In this document: positions 24,490 to 32,630 of the stretch, piece by piece
Position numbering within the stretch: position 1 is the first letter of the stretch
Layout of the letters: each line of letters begins with the position of its first letter
Assembly: GCA_937924525.1 (NCBI GenBank)
Contig: CALDSU010000008.1
Location: 310,001-374,000 of the forward strand
Source of the DNA: an uncultured Bryobacteraceae bacterium
GTDB lineage: Bacteria > Acidobacteriota > Terriglobia > Bryobacterales > Bryobacteraceae
Direction: 5' to 3'
Length of the DNA: 64,000 nucleotides
The notes under the pieces: generated by a model
What the model saw: the letters and a program-made list of their open reading frames with translations, nothing else
Told to the model about the DNA's origin: nothing
Databases searched by the model: none
Program-made: the position numbers and the translations under genes

Positions 24490-26084
24490 CACGCGGGGAT
24501 GTCGCCGCAGATGGCGACATCCAAACCCATAGCCTGAAACGCCGTGGCCTTCGCCGCCAGCGCCAGACGCGCGCCCGCGCGGTCCGGCGCGTACGCCACT
24601 TGAATGTGATTCGCTTTGTGCCGCGCCATCATCTGGTCGCGCGAAACGCCATAGGTCACGGCGTGCATGATCGGCCATTGGGGCGTGGTGATCTGCCAGC
24701 GGCGCTCGGTCTCTTCGCGCGGCAGTTCCACCACCTTCGCCAGACCCAGGTCGGCCTTCAGCGCGCCGCCGTCGACGAACACGCGGCTCCACACCACTTC
24801 GCCGGGCTTGCTGACGCCTTTCACCGTGCCGCCGCCGAGCCGGAAGTACATAGGCGGCTGCCGTTCGCTCACCGCGCCTGCGTAACCGCCGATGAAGTGC
24901 TGCGGCGGCGCCGCGCCTGAGATCTCAAACACCCACACGAACTCGTCTTGGTACTCCTCGCCGTAGCGCACATCGTGCAGCGTCGTCTCCGGATCGAAAC
25001 CCAGTGCGGTCCACAGCCGGTTGGTGACCAGCGCGTCCAGACCTGCGCACTCGTCTACTTCGTTGAAGTGCGGCACCGCCTGGCCCGCGAACAGCACGCG
25101 CCCGTCGCCGCGGGCTGTGACCGGCGGCCGGTCCACGTTGTTGAGCAATCCCTCCGGCAAATCGGACGCCGGGGCCAAGTCCTTGAGGCCTTGCTGGTAC
25201 TGGATGCCGATGCAGTCGCAGCCGAAGTCGTCCGCGATGCGCACGGCGGCGATGTACATCTTGCACTGCTCGTGGATCTGCGCGTCGGTCAGGTCCGTTT
25301 CCGGGTTGGGACCGGTGAGGAATTTCATTCCCTTGGCATCCAGCCAGCGCCGCACGGCCTGCGCTTCGGCGTCGGTCACCGTCTGCATTTCGGCGTACAG
25401 CGCCGACTGGCTCAGCCGCTCCTTGAACACGCCCGTGCGGTGCAGCAGCTCGTCGGGGACGATGGCGTTGTACATGCCCATGCACCCCTCGTCGAACACG
25501 CCCATGATGGCCTTGTTGCGCCGCAGGTCCTGGGCAAGCCGCTCTCCCAATTGCTGGGCCCGGTCCGGCACGGGCATTTCCGCGAACGGGCGCACATGGC
25601 TGAGATCGTGCTGGACCGGCTGGCCGTTCAGCCAGCGGTTCAGGTTGTTGACAAAGAAATCATCCGTAAAGTTCACGCTCCAGAGCGTGGAGTAGGCGAC
25701 GCCGGCCTTGGTGAGCGAACCGTTCAGGTTAAGCATGCCCACCAGACCCGGCCACTGGCCGCTCCAGTTGGCGACGGTGAGAATGGGGCCCTGATGCGTA
25801 TAAAGACCGTGCAAGAGATGATGACTGTACTGCCAGACCGCTTCCACCACCACCAGCGGCGCGTCGGGCGGAATCGTGCGGAACACCTCCATGCCGCGCC
25901 GCTGGCTGTCGATGAACCCGTGCTGTTTGACCGGGTCGTAAGCATGGCCGCGCTGCACGTCGAACCCCGCGCGGCGAATGGCCGCCATCACCGCCTCCTC
26001 CGCGTTCTGCTGGGCCGGCCAGCACTTCTGATTGGCCGAGAGACGCAGGTCTCCATTGGCCACGAGGATCACAGGTTTGGGCAT
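24489..26084 (-). CDS. L-fucose/L-arabinose isomerase-like protein
   Basis: 531 residues. The overall pattern is that of the FucI/AraA fold: an N-terminal Rossmann-like domain (PVILVANGDLRLSANQ), QGPILTVANWSGQWPGLVGM, a central domain with GVFDEGCMGMYNAIVPDELL, and ADDFGCDCIGIQYQQGLKDL. FucI-type enzymes use a Glu/Asp/His site for Mn2+; candidates are E in FDEGCMGM, D in ASDLPEG and a later His. They interconvert aldoses and ketoses. The substrate is unknown and it may not be L-fucose. It is the first gene of a two-gene unit with the antiporter. A TAGAAT hexamer lies 6 nt before its ATG. Confidence 0.8.
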   Translation of the reverse strand: MPKPVILVANGDLRLSANQKCWPAQQNAEEAVMAAIRRAGFDVQRGHAYDPVKQHGFIDSQRRGMEVFRTIPPDAPLVVVEAVWQYSHHLLHGLYTHQGPILTVANWSGQWPGLVGMLNLNGSLTKAGVAYSTLWSVNFTDDFFVNNLNRWLNGQPVQHDLSHVRPFAEMPVPDRAQQLGERLAQDLRRNKAIMGVFDEGCMGMYNAIVPDELLHRTGVFKERLSQSALYAEMQTVTDAEAQAVRRWLDAKGMKFLTGPNPETDLTDAQIHEQCKMYIAAVRIADDFGCDCIGIQYQQGLKDLAPASDLPEGLLNNVDRPPVTARGDGRVLFAGQAVPHFNEVDECAGLDALVTNRLWTALGFDPETTLHDVRYGEEYQDEFVWVFEISGAAPPQHFIGGYAGAVSERQPPMYFRLGGGTVKGVSKPGEVVWSRVFVDGGALKADLGLAKVVELPREETERRWQITTPQWPIMHAVTYGVSRDQMMARHKANHIQVAYAPDRAGARLALAAKATAFQAMGLDVAICGDIPA

Positions 26085-26090
26085 GCCTCA

Positions 26091-26096
26091 ATTCTA
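26091..26096 (-). promoter_or_regulatory. -10-like TAGAAT placed for a leaderless transcript
   Basis: TAGAAT on the minus strand ends 6 nt before ATG 26084, so transcription would begin at or next to the start codon. No ribosome-binding site is present. Confidence 0.45.
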
Positions 26097-26176
26097 TCGT
26101 GCTATCTTAAGGAAGGCAGTCCCTCCCGAAGTCTGCAAACATCGCCGTGCCTCTTGTGGAGCGAGGTGCGCGGTCA

Positions 26177-26252
26177 GGGCCGGTAGCTCAGTTGGTAGAG
26201 CATCAGACTTTTAATCTGAGGGTCGCGGGTTCGATCCCCGCCCGGCTCACCA
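26177..26252 (+). tRNA. tRNA-Lys (anticodon TTT), CCA encoded
   Basis: A full cloverleaf can be drawn. The acceptor stem pairs GGGCCGG with CCGGCTC (one G-U), the D-arm contains AGCTCAGTTGGTAGAGC, the anticodon stem TCAGA/TCTGA closes the loop CTTTTAA, and the T-arm is GCGGG-TTCGATC-CCCGC. Discriminator A is at 26249, followed by a genomic CCA at 26250-26252. Anticodon TTT decodes lysine AAA/AAG. Confidence 0.97.
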
Positions 26253-26477
26253 TCCACCTCATTGCGTTGCGTCAAACCGTTACTCTCGGCGTAGTCGAGC
26301 AGCGCTTCCTGCGCCGGGCAATCTACGCCGCGGCTTTCCGCGCCTCCGGGGATCCGCTGCCACGGCGCGTCCCGCGAGTTGGCCAGGTTCTCCTCGTGAT
26401 GGCCCACGGTGGCCAGAGCATGGATGCCCACACCCATGCCGAGCGCGCGGACGCGCGGCGGCAACCAAAAGCGCGAA
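26253..26477. other. Spacer downstream of tRNA-Lys with possible decayed coding sequence
   Basis: No intact gene. On the minus strand a patch reads GVGIHALATVGHHEENLANS and APWQRIPGGAESRGVDCPAQ, which is protein-like but not a family I recognise. It lies between the Gfo/Idh stop and the tRNA. Confidence 0.35.
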
Positions 26478-27740
26478 TCAGACGGTCCATGGCGCCCGCA
26501 TCGGCCGCGCACACATGCGCGCCGCCGTCTCATCCCCGGTCACCGTCTCCGTCCGGGGGTCCCACCGGATCAGCCGCCCGGTGCGGATGGCGATGTCCGA
26601 AAGCTGGCTAATCAGGTCGGAGCGCACCGCAGACTCGATGGGGGACGCCGGGTCCTTCCGCGCGCGTACGGCGTCCAGGAAATCCTGGCAGTGGGCTTTG
26701 GTTTGCGGAAAACCCTGGATGGGACCCTGGTAGCCGGCGATCAGGGATTGCGGATGGGCTTCCAGCCGGGCGCGGCCGATCCCGATCCAGCCCGCGGTTC
26801 CTTCGATGCGGGTGTAGTCGGTTCCGTGCGTAAAGTTCATGACCACTCCGTCGGCGAACCGGCAGCGGACGAACCAATGGGTGACCGTATCGAACAGGCC
26901 GGTCTGCGGCAGCGCGCCCAGCCCCTCGTATTCGACGGGAATCGCCGGTTCCGGCAGCGCCCCATCGAGCACGTCCAGGGGGTGTGCGCCCCAGCCGGCG
27001 AGGAAGCCGATCGAATAGTCGTAGATAAAATACCGGCCGGCGCCAACGCAGCGGTCCGTCGAGTAGGGCGCTTCCGGAGCGGGGCCGAGCCACATCTGGT
27101 AGTCAAATCCTTCCGGCGGCGGCGCGGGCGTGGGATCTCCACCGGGTGAGCCCGCGGGCGCCCAGACCTCGATCGACCGGATTTTGCCCAAGTTGCCAGC
27201 GCGGACCTGCTCGCAGGCAAAGCGGATGTGCGGCGCGTTGCGCTGCTGCGTGCCGTATTGGAAGATCACCTGGGACTCGCGAATGATGCGGCGCGCCGCC
27301 AGGTCTTGCTTCACCGTGAGACCGAGCGGTTTTTCGACGTAGAGATCCTTCCCGGCGCGGGCGGCGGCTGCCGCCATGGGCACATGCCAGTGGTCCGGCG
27401 TCGCGATCACGACGGCGTCGATGTCGCGGCGGGCCAACAACTCGCGAAAGTCGTGGTAGGCGGCGCAGCCGCGATACGCGCCGCTGCGCTTGCGTTCGCC
27501 GTACGTCTCCTCGACGGCTTGAGCCCACTTCTCGCGGCGGTCGCGGAAGGGGTCGCACACCGCCAGGCAATCGCAATCGCCCAGCGTGAGAAACGCCTTC
27601 AGCAGTCCATCCGCCCCGCGGGTGCCGACGCCGATAAAGCCCAGCGCGATTCGTTCGCTCGGGGGGCGCCGGGTCTGTCCGATCGCCGCGCCCGCTGTCA
27701 GCGCGCCGCCGGCCGTTTGTAAGAAGCCACGCCGTTCCAT
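26478..27740 (-). CDS. Tat-exported Gfo/Idh/MocA-family oxidoreductase
   Basis: 420 residues from ATG 27740, which follows a perfect AAGGAGG ribosome site (the upstream ATG 27764 lies outside it). The leader MERRGFLQTAGGALTAGAAI is a Tat signal. The NAD(P)-binding domain shows IALGFIGVGTRGADGLLKAF and DAVVIATPDHWHVPMAAAAA, and YVEKPLGLTVKQDLAARRII contains the EKP motif whose Lys acts in catalysis. DYSIGFLAGWGAHPLDVLDG lies in the C-terminal domain. Exported members of this family are thought to carry bound cofactor and modify sugars or glycosides in the periplasm. The substrate is unknown. Confidence 0.9.
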   Translation of the reverse strand: MERRGFLQTAGGALTAGAAIGQTRRPPSERIALGFIGVGTRGADGLLKAFLTLGDCDCLAVCDPFRDRREKWAQAVEETYGERKRSGAYRGCAAYHDFRELLARRDIDAVVIATPDHWHVPMAAAAARAGKDLYVEKPLGLTVKQDLAARRIIRESQVIFQYGTQQRNAPHIRFACEQVRAGNLGKIRSIEVWAPAGSPGGDPTPAPPPEGFDYQMWLGPAPEAPYSTDRCVGAGRYFIYDYSIGFLAGWGAHPLDVLDGALPEPAIPVEYEGLGALPQTGLFDTVTHWFVRCRFADGVVMNFTHGTDYTRIEGTAGWIGIGRARLEAHPQSLIAGYQGPIQGFPQTKAHCQDFLDAVRARKDPASPIESAVRSDLISQLSDIAIRTGRLIRWDPRTETVTGDETAARMCARPMRAPWTV

Positions 27741-27749
27741 AGAAGGAGA

Positions 27750-27756
27750 CCTCCTT
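27750..27756 (-). promoter_or_regulatory. Strong Shine-Dalgarno AAGGAGG for the Gfo/Idh gene
   Basis: Minus strand, 9 nt before ATG 27740. It is one of few canonical sites in the window and decides the start. Confidence 0.8.
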
Positions 27757-27764
27757 GGCGCCAC

Positions 27765-28099
27765 AAAAGGGGTGCATTACCTGTAGAGCAGACGGGAACG
27801 TGCAGGGCAAGCCCCCCCTGGGAGCGCGTGCGGCGCTTGGGTGTCATTTCACCGAGATCTCTTCTTGCGCGGAACGCCGACTCCGGCCCGCTCGCGGGGT
27901 CCGCCGGGCTGGGTTGGACGGTGCTCCCGTCCCGCGTACGGTGCGCGGGGCCCGCGGTTGCCGCTCCCGCCGCCGCGTGCGTGCCGGAAGGGTCGCCAAC
28001 AGAGCCGCGAGCGGCAGCGAGCAGGCTGTCCCGGAGTTTGCAGGAGCCCGGTCTTAGCCGCGACCAACTCGCGGCGCCCGCAGGGTTACGGGAACTCCC
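27765..28099. other. Intergenic region, nothing recognised
   Basis: 335 nt between the Gfo/Idh leader and the stop of the class V PLP enzyme. GC-rich with several short palindromes (for example around 27944-27956) but no gene, tRNA or clear terminator. It presumably holds the Gfo/Idh promoter. Confidence 0.4.
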
Positions 28100-29347
28100 T
28101 TACGCACGGGCCAGGGTCTCCATCACCGAGCAGAAGCGGTCGATTTCCTCCAGGGTGGTGTAGATATTGGGCGTGATGCGCAGACCCCGGAAATCTTCCC
28201 GCACGATGGGCACGACCAAAATCTGATGCTGGTCGAACAGCTTCGTGGCCAGTTCCACCGGGTCCTTGCTTTCCACGGTGAGCAGCCCCAGTCCTCCGGC
28301 GTCCGGAGCCGTCAGCGTGCCCATCCCTCGCTGCCCCGCCAGGCGATCGGTCCAGCGGCGGCGCAGGTATTGCAGGCGCGCGAACTTCCGGTCCGTACCC
28401 AGCGCGTTGTGAAACGTGATGGCTTCGCCAATCGCCAGGAAATTGGCGGACGGGTGGGTGCCGATTTGCTCGAACTTCCGGATGTTCGCGTCCAGGTCGG
28501 GCGTGGCGGCCATCAGCGGCCACAAAGAGGCAATCTTGTCCTTGCGGACAAACAGCATCCCGGTGCCGTGCGGGGCCAGCAGCCACTTGTGGAGGCTGGT
28601 GCCGTAGTAGTCGCAATCCAGGTCCGCCAGCTTGTCCGGGTAATGCGCGAAGGTGTGCGCGCCGTCCACAATCGACGCGATCCCTCGCGCGCGCGCCATC
28701 CGGCAGATGCGTTTCACCGGAAACGCCTGGCCGGTCAGGTTGGTGATGTGGCAGAAGTGGATCACCCGGGTGCGAGGCGTAATGTTTTGCTCGAAGAGCC
28801 GGACGAGTTCGTCTTGGCCGGCCAGCGGGCGAAACGCAAGCTTGCGGATCACCAGCCGGTCCCGCCGCTGCCGCTGATCCCAGGTGGTCAGCATGCGGGG
28901 ATAGTCCTGGTCGGTGGTCAGGACTTCGTCGCCCGGCTTCAGGTCCAGTCCCAGTTGGGCCGTTTCCAGCGCTTCGGAGGCATTGCGCGTGATCGCGATC
29001 TCTTCCCGGTCACAGCCGAACAGGTCCGCCAGCCGCGTGCGCACGCTCTCCACCTGGGGATCCAGCAGCCGCCACATGTTGTGGGTGGGCAGGAGATTGC
29101 TGAATTCCAGGTAGCGCCGCATGGCGTCCTGCACGATGCGGGGAGACGGCGAGACTCCTCCGTTGTTTAGATTGATGATGTTGCGATCCACCGTGAACGC
29201 GTGCTGGATCTCCCGCCAATAGTCTTCATCGCGGGCCACATCCTGAGGCGCGCGGCGGTCCGTCGCCGCTGCCCGCACGCGGTCCAGAGCGTCGGAAGAA
29301 AAACAGGCCACCCCAGTGGCGGCGCGAAGGAAAGTTCGTCGCTGCAT
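28100..29347 (-). CDS. Tat-exported aminotransferase class V-fold PLP enzyme
   Basis: 415 residues from ATG 29347 (a TTG at 29359 is in frame). The leader MQRRTFLRAATGVACFSSDA is a twin-arginine signal. The remainder is a fold type I class V enzyme related to isopenicillin-N epimerase and cysteine desulfurases: NIINLNNGGVSPSPRIVQDA, ITRNASEALETAQLG, SIVDGAHTFAHYP (the Asp that binds the PLP nitrogen) and DYYGTSLHKWLLAPHGTGML, whose Lys forms the aldimine. A cofactor-loaded enzyme would need Tat export after folding. The reaction (racemisation, epimerisation, lyase or desulfurase) is not determined. It is transcribed alone. Confidence 0.88.
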   Translation of the reverse strand: MQRRTFLRAATGVACFSSDALDRVRAAATDRRAPQDVARDEDYWREIQHAFTVDRNIINLNNGGVSPSPRIVQDAMRRYLEFSNLLPTHNMWRLLDPQVESVRTRLADLFGCDREEIAITRNASEALETAQLGLDLKPGDEVLTTDQDYPRMLTTWDQRQRRDRLVIRKLAFRPLAGQDELVRLFEQNITPRTRVIHFCHITNLTGQAFPVKRICRMARARGIASIVDGAHTFAHYPDKLADLDCDYYGTSLHKWLLAPHGTGMLFVRKDKIASLWPLMAATPDLDANIRKFEQIGTHPSANFLAIGEAITFHNALGTDRKFARLQYLRRRWTDRLAGQRGMGTLTAPDAGGLGLLTVESKDPVELATKLFDQHQILVVPIVREDFRGLRITPNIYTTLEEIDRFCSVMETLARA

Positions 29348-29440
29348 GACAGAAGACAAGTAGTTTTATGGTATCGCGGGTGGCGTCGATTGGGCAGGAA
29401 AGTTGTGGCGAGGGCGCCGGCTTGACCAGGAAGGCTTGAA

Positions 29441-29668
29441 CTACCCGACCTTCCGCCCGGGGCTCCGGACCGGCGCTTCCGCGCGGCAAAAGAGCGCGAG
29501 TGCGCCGGGGTCCGCCAAGATTTCCGCCTCCAGTTCCGCGAGCTCCCGAGCCAGAATGTGTTGCTCGATGCACAAGCCAATCCCGGGATTGTCCATCTCG
29601 CTGCGGCGGCGGTCGATCAGGGTCAGCAGTTCTGCTCCCAGGGCAAGTCGCTCGTGTACGCTGGTCAT
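29441..29668 (-). CDS. Small helical protein, paralogue of the 29869 gene
   Basis: 75 residues from ATG 29668, preceded by a G-rich GGGGGAT site; an upstream in-frame ATG is at 29710. The sequence is mostly predicted helix: HERLALGAELLTLIDRRRSE, MDNPGIGLCIEQHILARELA, then a basic tail (APVRSPGRKVG). I know no family for it. By hand alignment about 17 of 51 core positions match the divergently transcribed 29869 product, sharing a RL...LL..I..RR.E pattern, then a Pro, then E..I..REL..L. A two-helix hairpin fits. The function is unknown. Confidence 0.6.
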   Translation of the reverse strand: MTSVHERLALGAELLTLIDRRRSEMDNPGIGLCIEQHILARELAELEAEILADPGALALFCRAEAPVRSPGRKVG

Positions 29669-29868
29669 CGTTTCATCCCCCGCCTCCGAATAGTGCAGGT
29701 TCCGGGCCAAGCGTTACCAGGCCCGGAACGCCGTTTGCGATGAATACCTTAGAGGTCGCGACGCTGCGGCCGGCTGCCCAATCGGCGGACACTCGGGTCC
29801 GCAACGTGGACAGTTCGGGTTTTTGCTCCCTTTTCCGGCCATCTGCATCCTAACTAAGGGGAGAATGT
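29669..29868. other. Divergent intergenic region between two small paralogues
   Basis: 200 nt serving both divergent small genes. It contains an inverted repeat GCGGAC...GTCCGC (29785-29802, 6-bp arms, 6-nt loop), a candidate operator or hairpin. No confident -35/-10 pair was found. Confidence 0.45.
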
Positions 29869-30117
29869 ATGCTGCCGATCCGGAAACGCTTGGAAGTTGC
29901 GGTTGCGATTTTGGAGCAGATTCATCAGCGCCGCCGCGAGACCGGCGACCCGCACTTGGCGTCTTCCTTGGAGCGGCGGATTATCGAACGCGAATTGGAG
30001 CAACTGGCGACCGAGTGGATCATGCATCCCGCAGCGGACAGCTCCTCGCCCGAACCGCCGCCGGCGGCTCCGGGCAAGGCCCTCAGCCTGTTCGCGCGCC
30101 TGTTCGGCCCCCGCTAG
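29869..30117 (+). CDS. Small helical protein, paralogue of the 29441-29668 gene
   Basis: 82 residues from ATG 29869 with an AGGGGAG ribosome site 5 nt upstream. Core: MLPIRKRLEVAVAILEQIHQ, RRRETGDPHLASSLERRIIE, RELEQLATEW. A Pro/Ala-rich linker (SSSPEPPPAAPGKA) and a short hydrophobic-basic end (LSLFARLFGPR) follow, and the end could touch a membrane. The charged heptad-like spacing suggests a helical hairpin or dimer. It is related to the protein encoded on the other side of the shared intergenic region. No known family or function. It ends 34 nt before the P450 stop. Confidence 0.68.
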   Translation: MLPIRKRLEVAVAILEQIHQRRRETGDPHLASSLERRIIERELEQLATEWIMHPAADSSSPEPPPAAPGKALSLFARLFGPR

Positions 30118-30151
30118 TCCAGCCTCTCGCCGCCCGCTGCTTCGCGACGGC

Positions 30152-31507
30152 TCACCCAGCATCCGCCACCCGTCTTACCAGCCGCGCCGGTACGCCGTAC
30201 CGCGGGCGTAAGGTCAACAGTCCGAGTGGTTCTACCGCCGCCCCAGGATCGACCCGCGCCCGGAACTCGCGCGCCAGCGCCGCCAGCACCATGACTGCTT
30301 CCATCCAGGCAAAGCGCTCTCCGATACAAAGGCGGCTGCCCGCGCCGAACGGCAGATAGGCGAACCGGTTGGGCGGCGCGTTGGAGGTCAGCCAGCGTTC
30401 CGGCAGAAACTCCCCGGCGCGGGGGTAAAGGGCGGGGCGCCGGTGCAGCGCGTACAGGCAGACGATAAACACCGTACGGGCCGGGAAGCGCTGTCCTCCC
30501 AGTTCCACCTCCCGCAGCGCCCGCCGGCCCAGGATCCACACCGGCGGGTACAACCGCATCGCCTCCTTCACCACCGCCTGCGTGTACGCGAGGTTCGGAT
30601 AGTCCGCCGGACCGGGCGGCCGGCCCCCCAGCACGCCGTCCAGTTCCCGCTCCAGGGCTAGCCGGATGTCCGGGTGCCGGTCAAGCAGGTACCACGTCCA
30701 CGCCAGGCCGTTGGCCGTGGTTTCGTGACCGGCTACGAAGATCGTCATCACCTCGTCCCGTAGTTCGCGGTCCGTCATCCCCTCCCGGCCTTCGTCGCGC
30801 GCGGCCAGCAGCATCCCCAGCAGATCTCCCCGGTCCGCACCTTCGGCGCGGCGTTGCTCGATGAGGCGGTAGAGGATCCGGTCCAGGCCCCGCAACGCCG
30901 CAAAGTAACGCCGGACCGCCGGCAGCGGCAGCGACAGCTTCAGCCGGCCCCAGGGCGCCACCAGGCTGTTCAGCATCGGCAGAATGATCTCCAGGTGATG
31001 AGCCACCTCGGCGGAGATTTCCCGCGCGCTGCCGCCAAACATGGTGCGGCAGATGATCTCCAAGGTCAGGCGGTTCATTTCGGCCGCCAGGTCGACGGGC
31101 GCGCCGGGGCGCCACTCGGCGGCCAATTCGGCCGCGCACTCCACCATCGTGCGCCCGTAGGCTTCGATCCGGCCCTGGTGAAACGCCGGTTGCATCAGCC
31201 GGCGCTGGCGCATATGCACCGGTTCTTCGCTGGTCAGCAGCCCTTCGCCAAACAGCCCCAACTCGGGCTGCACCCGGGGAAACTTTTCCAGGCTGGCCCC
31301 CTCGTTGACCAGCAGGTCGCGGATCATCGCACAATCGTGGATCAGGTACAGGTCCGACCGGCCGAACTTCAGGCGGACGCAATCGCCAAACTCGTCAGCC
31401 AGTGACGTAAAGTAGGCCACCGGCTCGGAAAACAAACGGGGGAACGAGGTCAGCAACCGGCCGAAAGGCGGCGCCGCGGCGGAAGCGGGAGCGGGTGAGG
31501 AAGCCAT
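30152..31507 (-). CDS. Cytochrome P450
   Basis: 451 residues from ATG 31507; the open frame runs further upstream but that part overlaps the divergent DUF1080 gene. Canonical P450 features are the I-helix oxygen-activating AGHETTANGLAWTWYLLDRH, the K-helix KEAMRLYPPVWILGR (ExxR), the meander ALYPRAGEFLPERW, and the heme-thiolate loop FAYLPFGAGSRLCIGERFAW with the cysteine ligand. There is no membrane anchor, so it is a soluble bacterial monooxygenase, similar in pattern to the CYP102/CYP4-like fatty-acid hydroxylase group. No ferredoxin or reductase gene is adjacent. The substrate is unknown. Confidence 0.95.
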   Translation of the reverse strand: MASSPAPASAAAPPFGRLLTSFPRLFSEPVAYFTSLADEFGDCVRLKFGRSDLYLIHDCAMIRDLLVNEGASLEKFPRVQPELGLFGEGLLTSEEPVHMRQRRLMQPAFHQGRIEAYGRTMVECAAELAAEWRPGAPVDLAAEMNRLTLEIICRTMFGGSAREISAEVAHHLEIILPMLNSLVAPWGRLKLSLPLPAVRRYFAALRGLDRILYRLIEQRRAEGADRGDLLGMLLAARDEGREGMTDRELRDEVMTIFVAGHETTANGLAWTWYLLDRHPDIRLALERELDGVLGGRPPGPADYPNLAYTQAVVKEAMRLYPPVWILGRRALREVELGGQRFPARTVFIVCLYALHRRPALYPRAGEFLPERWLTSNAPPNRFAYLPFGAGSRLCIGERFAWMEAVMVLAALAREFRARVDPGAAVEPLGLLTLRPRYGVPARLVRRVADAG

Positions 31508-31606
31508 GCGCGAGAAAGCGGGGCGACGCCGGGCGCGCCCCTCTTCCAGCGTAAACCGCCACCGCACAAGCTGCGCCGCCCCTACGCTCCGGCCGGAGCG
31601 GACCGC

Positions 31607-31612
31607 TACAAT
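31607..31612 (+). promoter_or_regulatory. -10-like TACAAT before the DUF1080 gene
   Basis: TACAAT overlaps the first in-frame ATG (31611) and ends 7 nt before the second ATG (31620). A transcript starting ~7 nt after the box could only use ATG 31620, as a leaderless message. Confidence 0.5.
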
Positions 31613-31619
31613 GGCTGCC

Positions 31620-32438
31620 ATGTTCTCCCGGCGCCGCCGCTCGCTTGTCCCTCTCGTTCTCCTCGCGCTGCCTTCGGCCGGCATGGCTGAGAACTGGTTG
31701 ACCCCCGAGGAGCGGGCCGCAGGGTGGCGCCTGTTATTTGACGGCCGCTCGCTGAACGGCTGGACCAGATCGGCGAAGTCGGACTCCTTTACCGTTGACC
31801 AGGGAGCGATCAAAGCCACCCGCTTGCCCCGCTTTCGCGAGGATCTGGCCACCGCGGAACACTTCGAGGACTTCGAGCTGACCTTTGAATGGAAGATCTC
31901 GCCGGGTGGCAACAGCGGCGTAAAGTATCGCGTGCAGGGCGCCGCCGCCGTCCATCCGGAACTGGTGCCCCCTGATTTGCGGAACATCGAAGCGCAGGTG
32001 GCTTATGCGCTGGAACATCCCGCGCCGCGCGAGCGGATGCCCGCCGACGGCAAGGGCCAGGTGTACGTGGTGGCGTTCGAATACCAGGTGATCGATAACC
32101 TCGGTCACGCCGACGCGAAAAGCTCGCGCAAATCCTGGGCGGGCGCGCTTTACCAGTTGGCGGGGCCGGAGCAGGACTCGAGCAAACCGGTCGGCGACTG
32201 GAATCAGGGGCGGATCGTGGTGCGGGGACACCACGCGCAGCACTGGCTGAACGGCCGGAAAACAGTCGACATCTCGCTCGACAGCCCGGCGGTGCAGGAC
32301 GGGCTGGAAAAAAGGTGGGGCGCCGACTCCCCCGTGTTTCGCCTGCTCACCCAGCGTCCCCGCCGGCGCGGACCCATCGTGCTGCAGAACCACAACGATG
32401 AGGCCTGGTTTCGCAGCCTCAAGATCCGGCCGCGGTAG
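31620..32438 (+). CDS. Secreted DUF1080 (3-keto-disaccharide hydrolase) protein
   Basis: 272 residues from ATG 31620; ATG 31611 lies inside the probable -10 box. A signal peptide (FSRRRRSLVPLVLLALPSAG) precedes a concanavalin-like beta-sandwich typical of DUF1080/PF06439: WRLLFDGRSLNGWTRSAKSD, EHFEDFELTFEWKISPGGNS, GVKYRV, GDWNQGRIVVRGHHAQHWLN and NHNDEAWFRSLKIRPR. Family members hydrolyse 3-keto-glucosides made by Gfo/Idh or flavin dehydrogenases, which fits the exported Gfo/Idh protein at 26478-27740. It may be periplasmic or a lipid-free secreted protein. Divergent to the P450. Confidence 0.9.
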   Translation: MFSRRRRSLVPLVLLALPSAGMAENWLTPEERAAGWRLLFDGRSLNGWTRSAKSDSFTVDQGAIKATRLPRFREDLATAEHFEDFELTFEWKISPGGNSGVKYRVQGAAAVHPELVPPDLRNIEAQVAYALEHPAPRERMPADGKGQVYVVAFEYQVIDNLGHADAKSSRKSWAGALYQLAGPEQDSSKPVGDWNQGRIVVRGHHAQHWLNGRKTVDISLDSPAVQDGLEKRWGADSPVFRLLTQRPRRRGPIVLQNHNDEAWFRSLKIRPR

Positions 32439-32630
32439 TCACCGCTGCGGGCGGCTGGGCGGGAGCAACTGCCCAGGCGCAGTCCGCGAGCCACTCGACA
32501 GAAGGGCGATGCGCGCACTTCCGCACGGGCGGCGCCGCAAGTAAGTCGGGCAGCACGCTGGGGGATGGGATCCGATGTGACTGCCAGCGGGCTTGCGAAG
32601 ACCTCGAGGCTAACGGCATGCTGGAGATTG
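32439..32630. other. Spacer upstream of the Fur-family gene
   Basis: 192 nt with no gene. A GGAG (32623-32626) stands 4 nt before ATG 32631. No Fur/Zur-type palindrome was found here, unlike at 33055. Confidence 0.4.

Noticed and set aside
26253-26477. Possible integration site at the tRNA 3' end
   Set aside because: No duplicated tRNA end, integrase or foreign genes nearby.
26147-26611. Small open frame running through the tRNA gene (VAQLVEHQTFN pattern)
   Set aside because: Translation of a tRNA sequence, a well-known false ORF.
27765-28099. Overlapping short plus-strand frames of about 100 codons
   Set aside because: All three frames are open through GC richness, none has a ribosome site or recognisable content.
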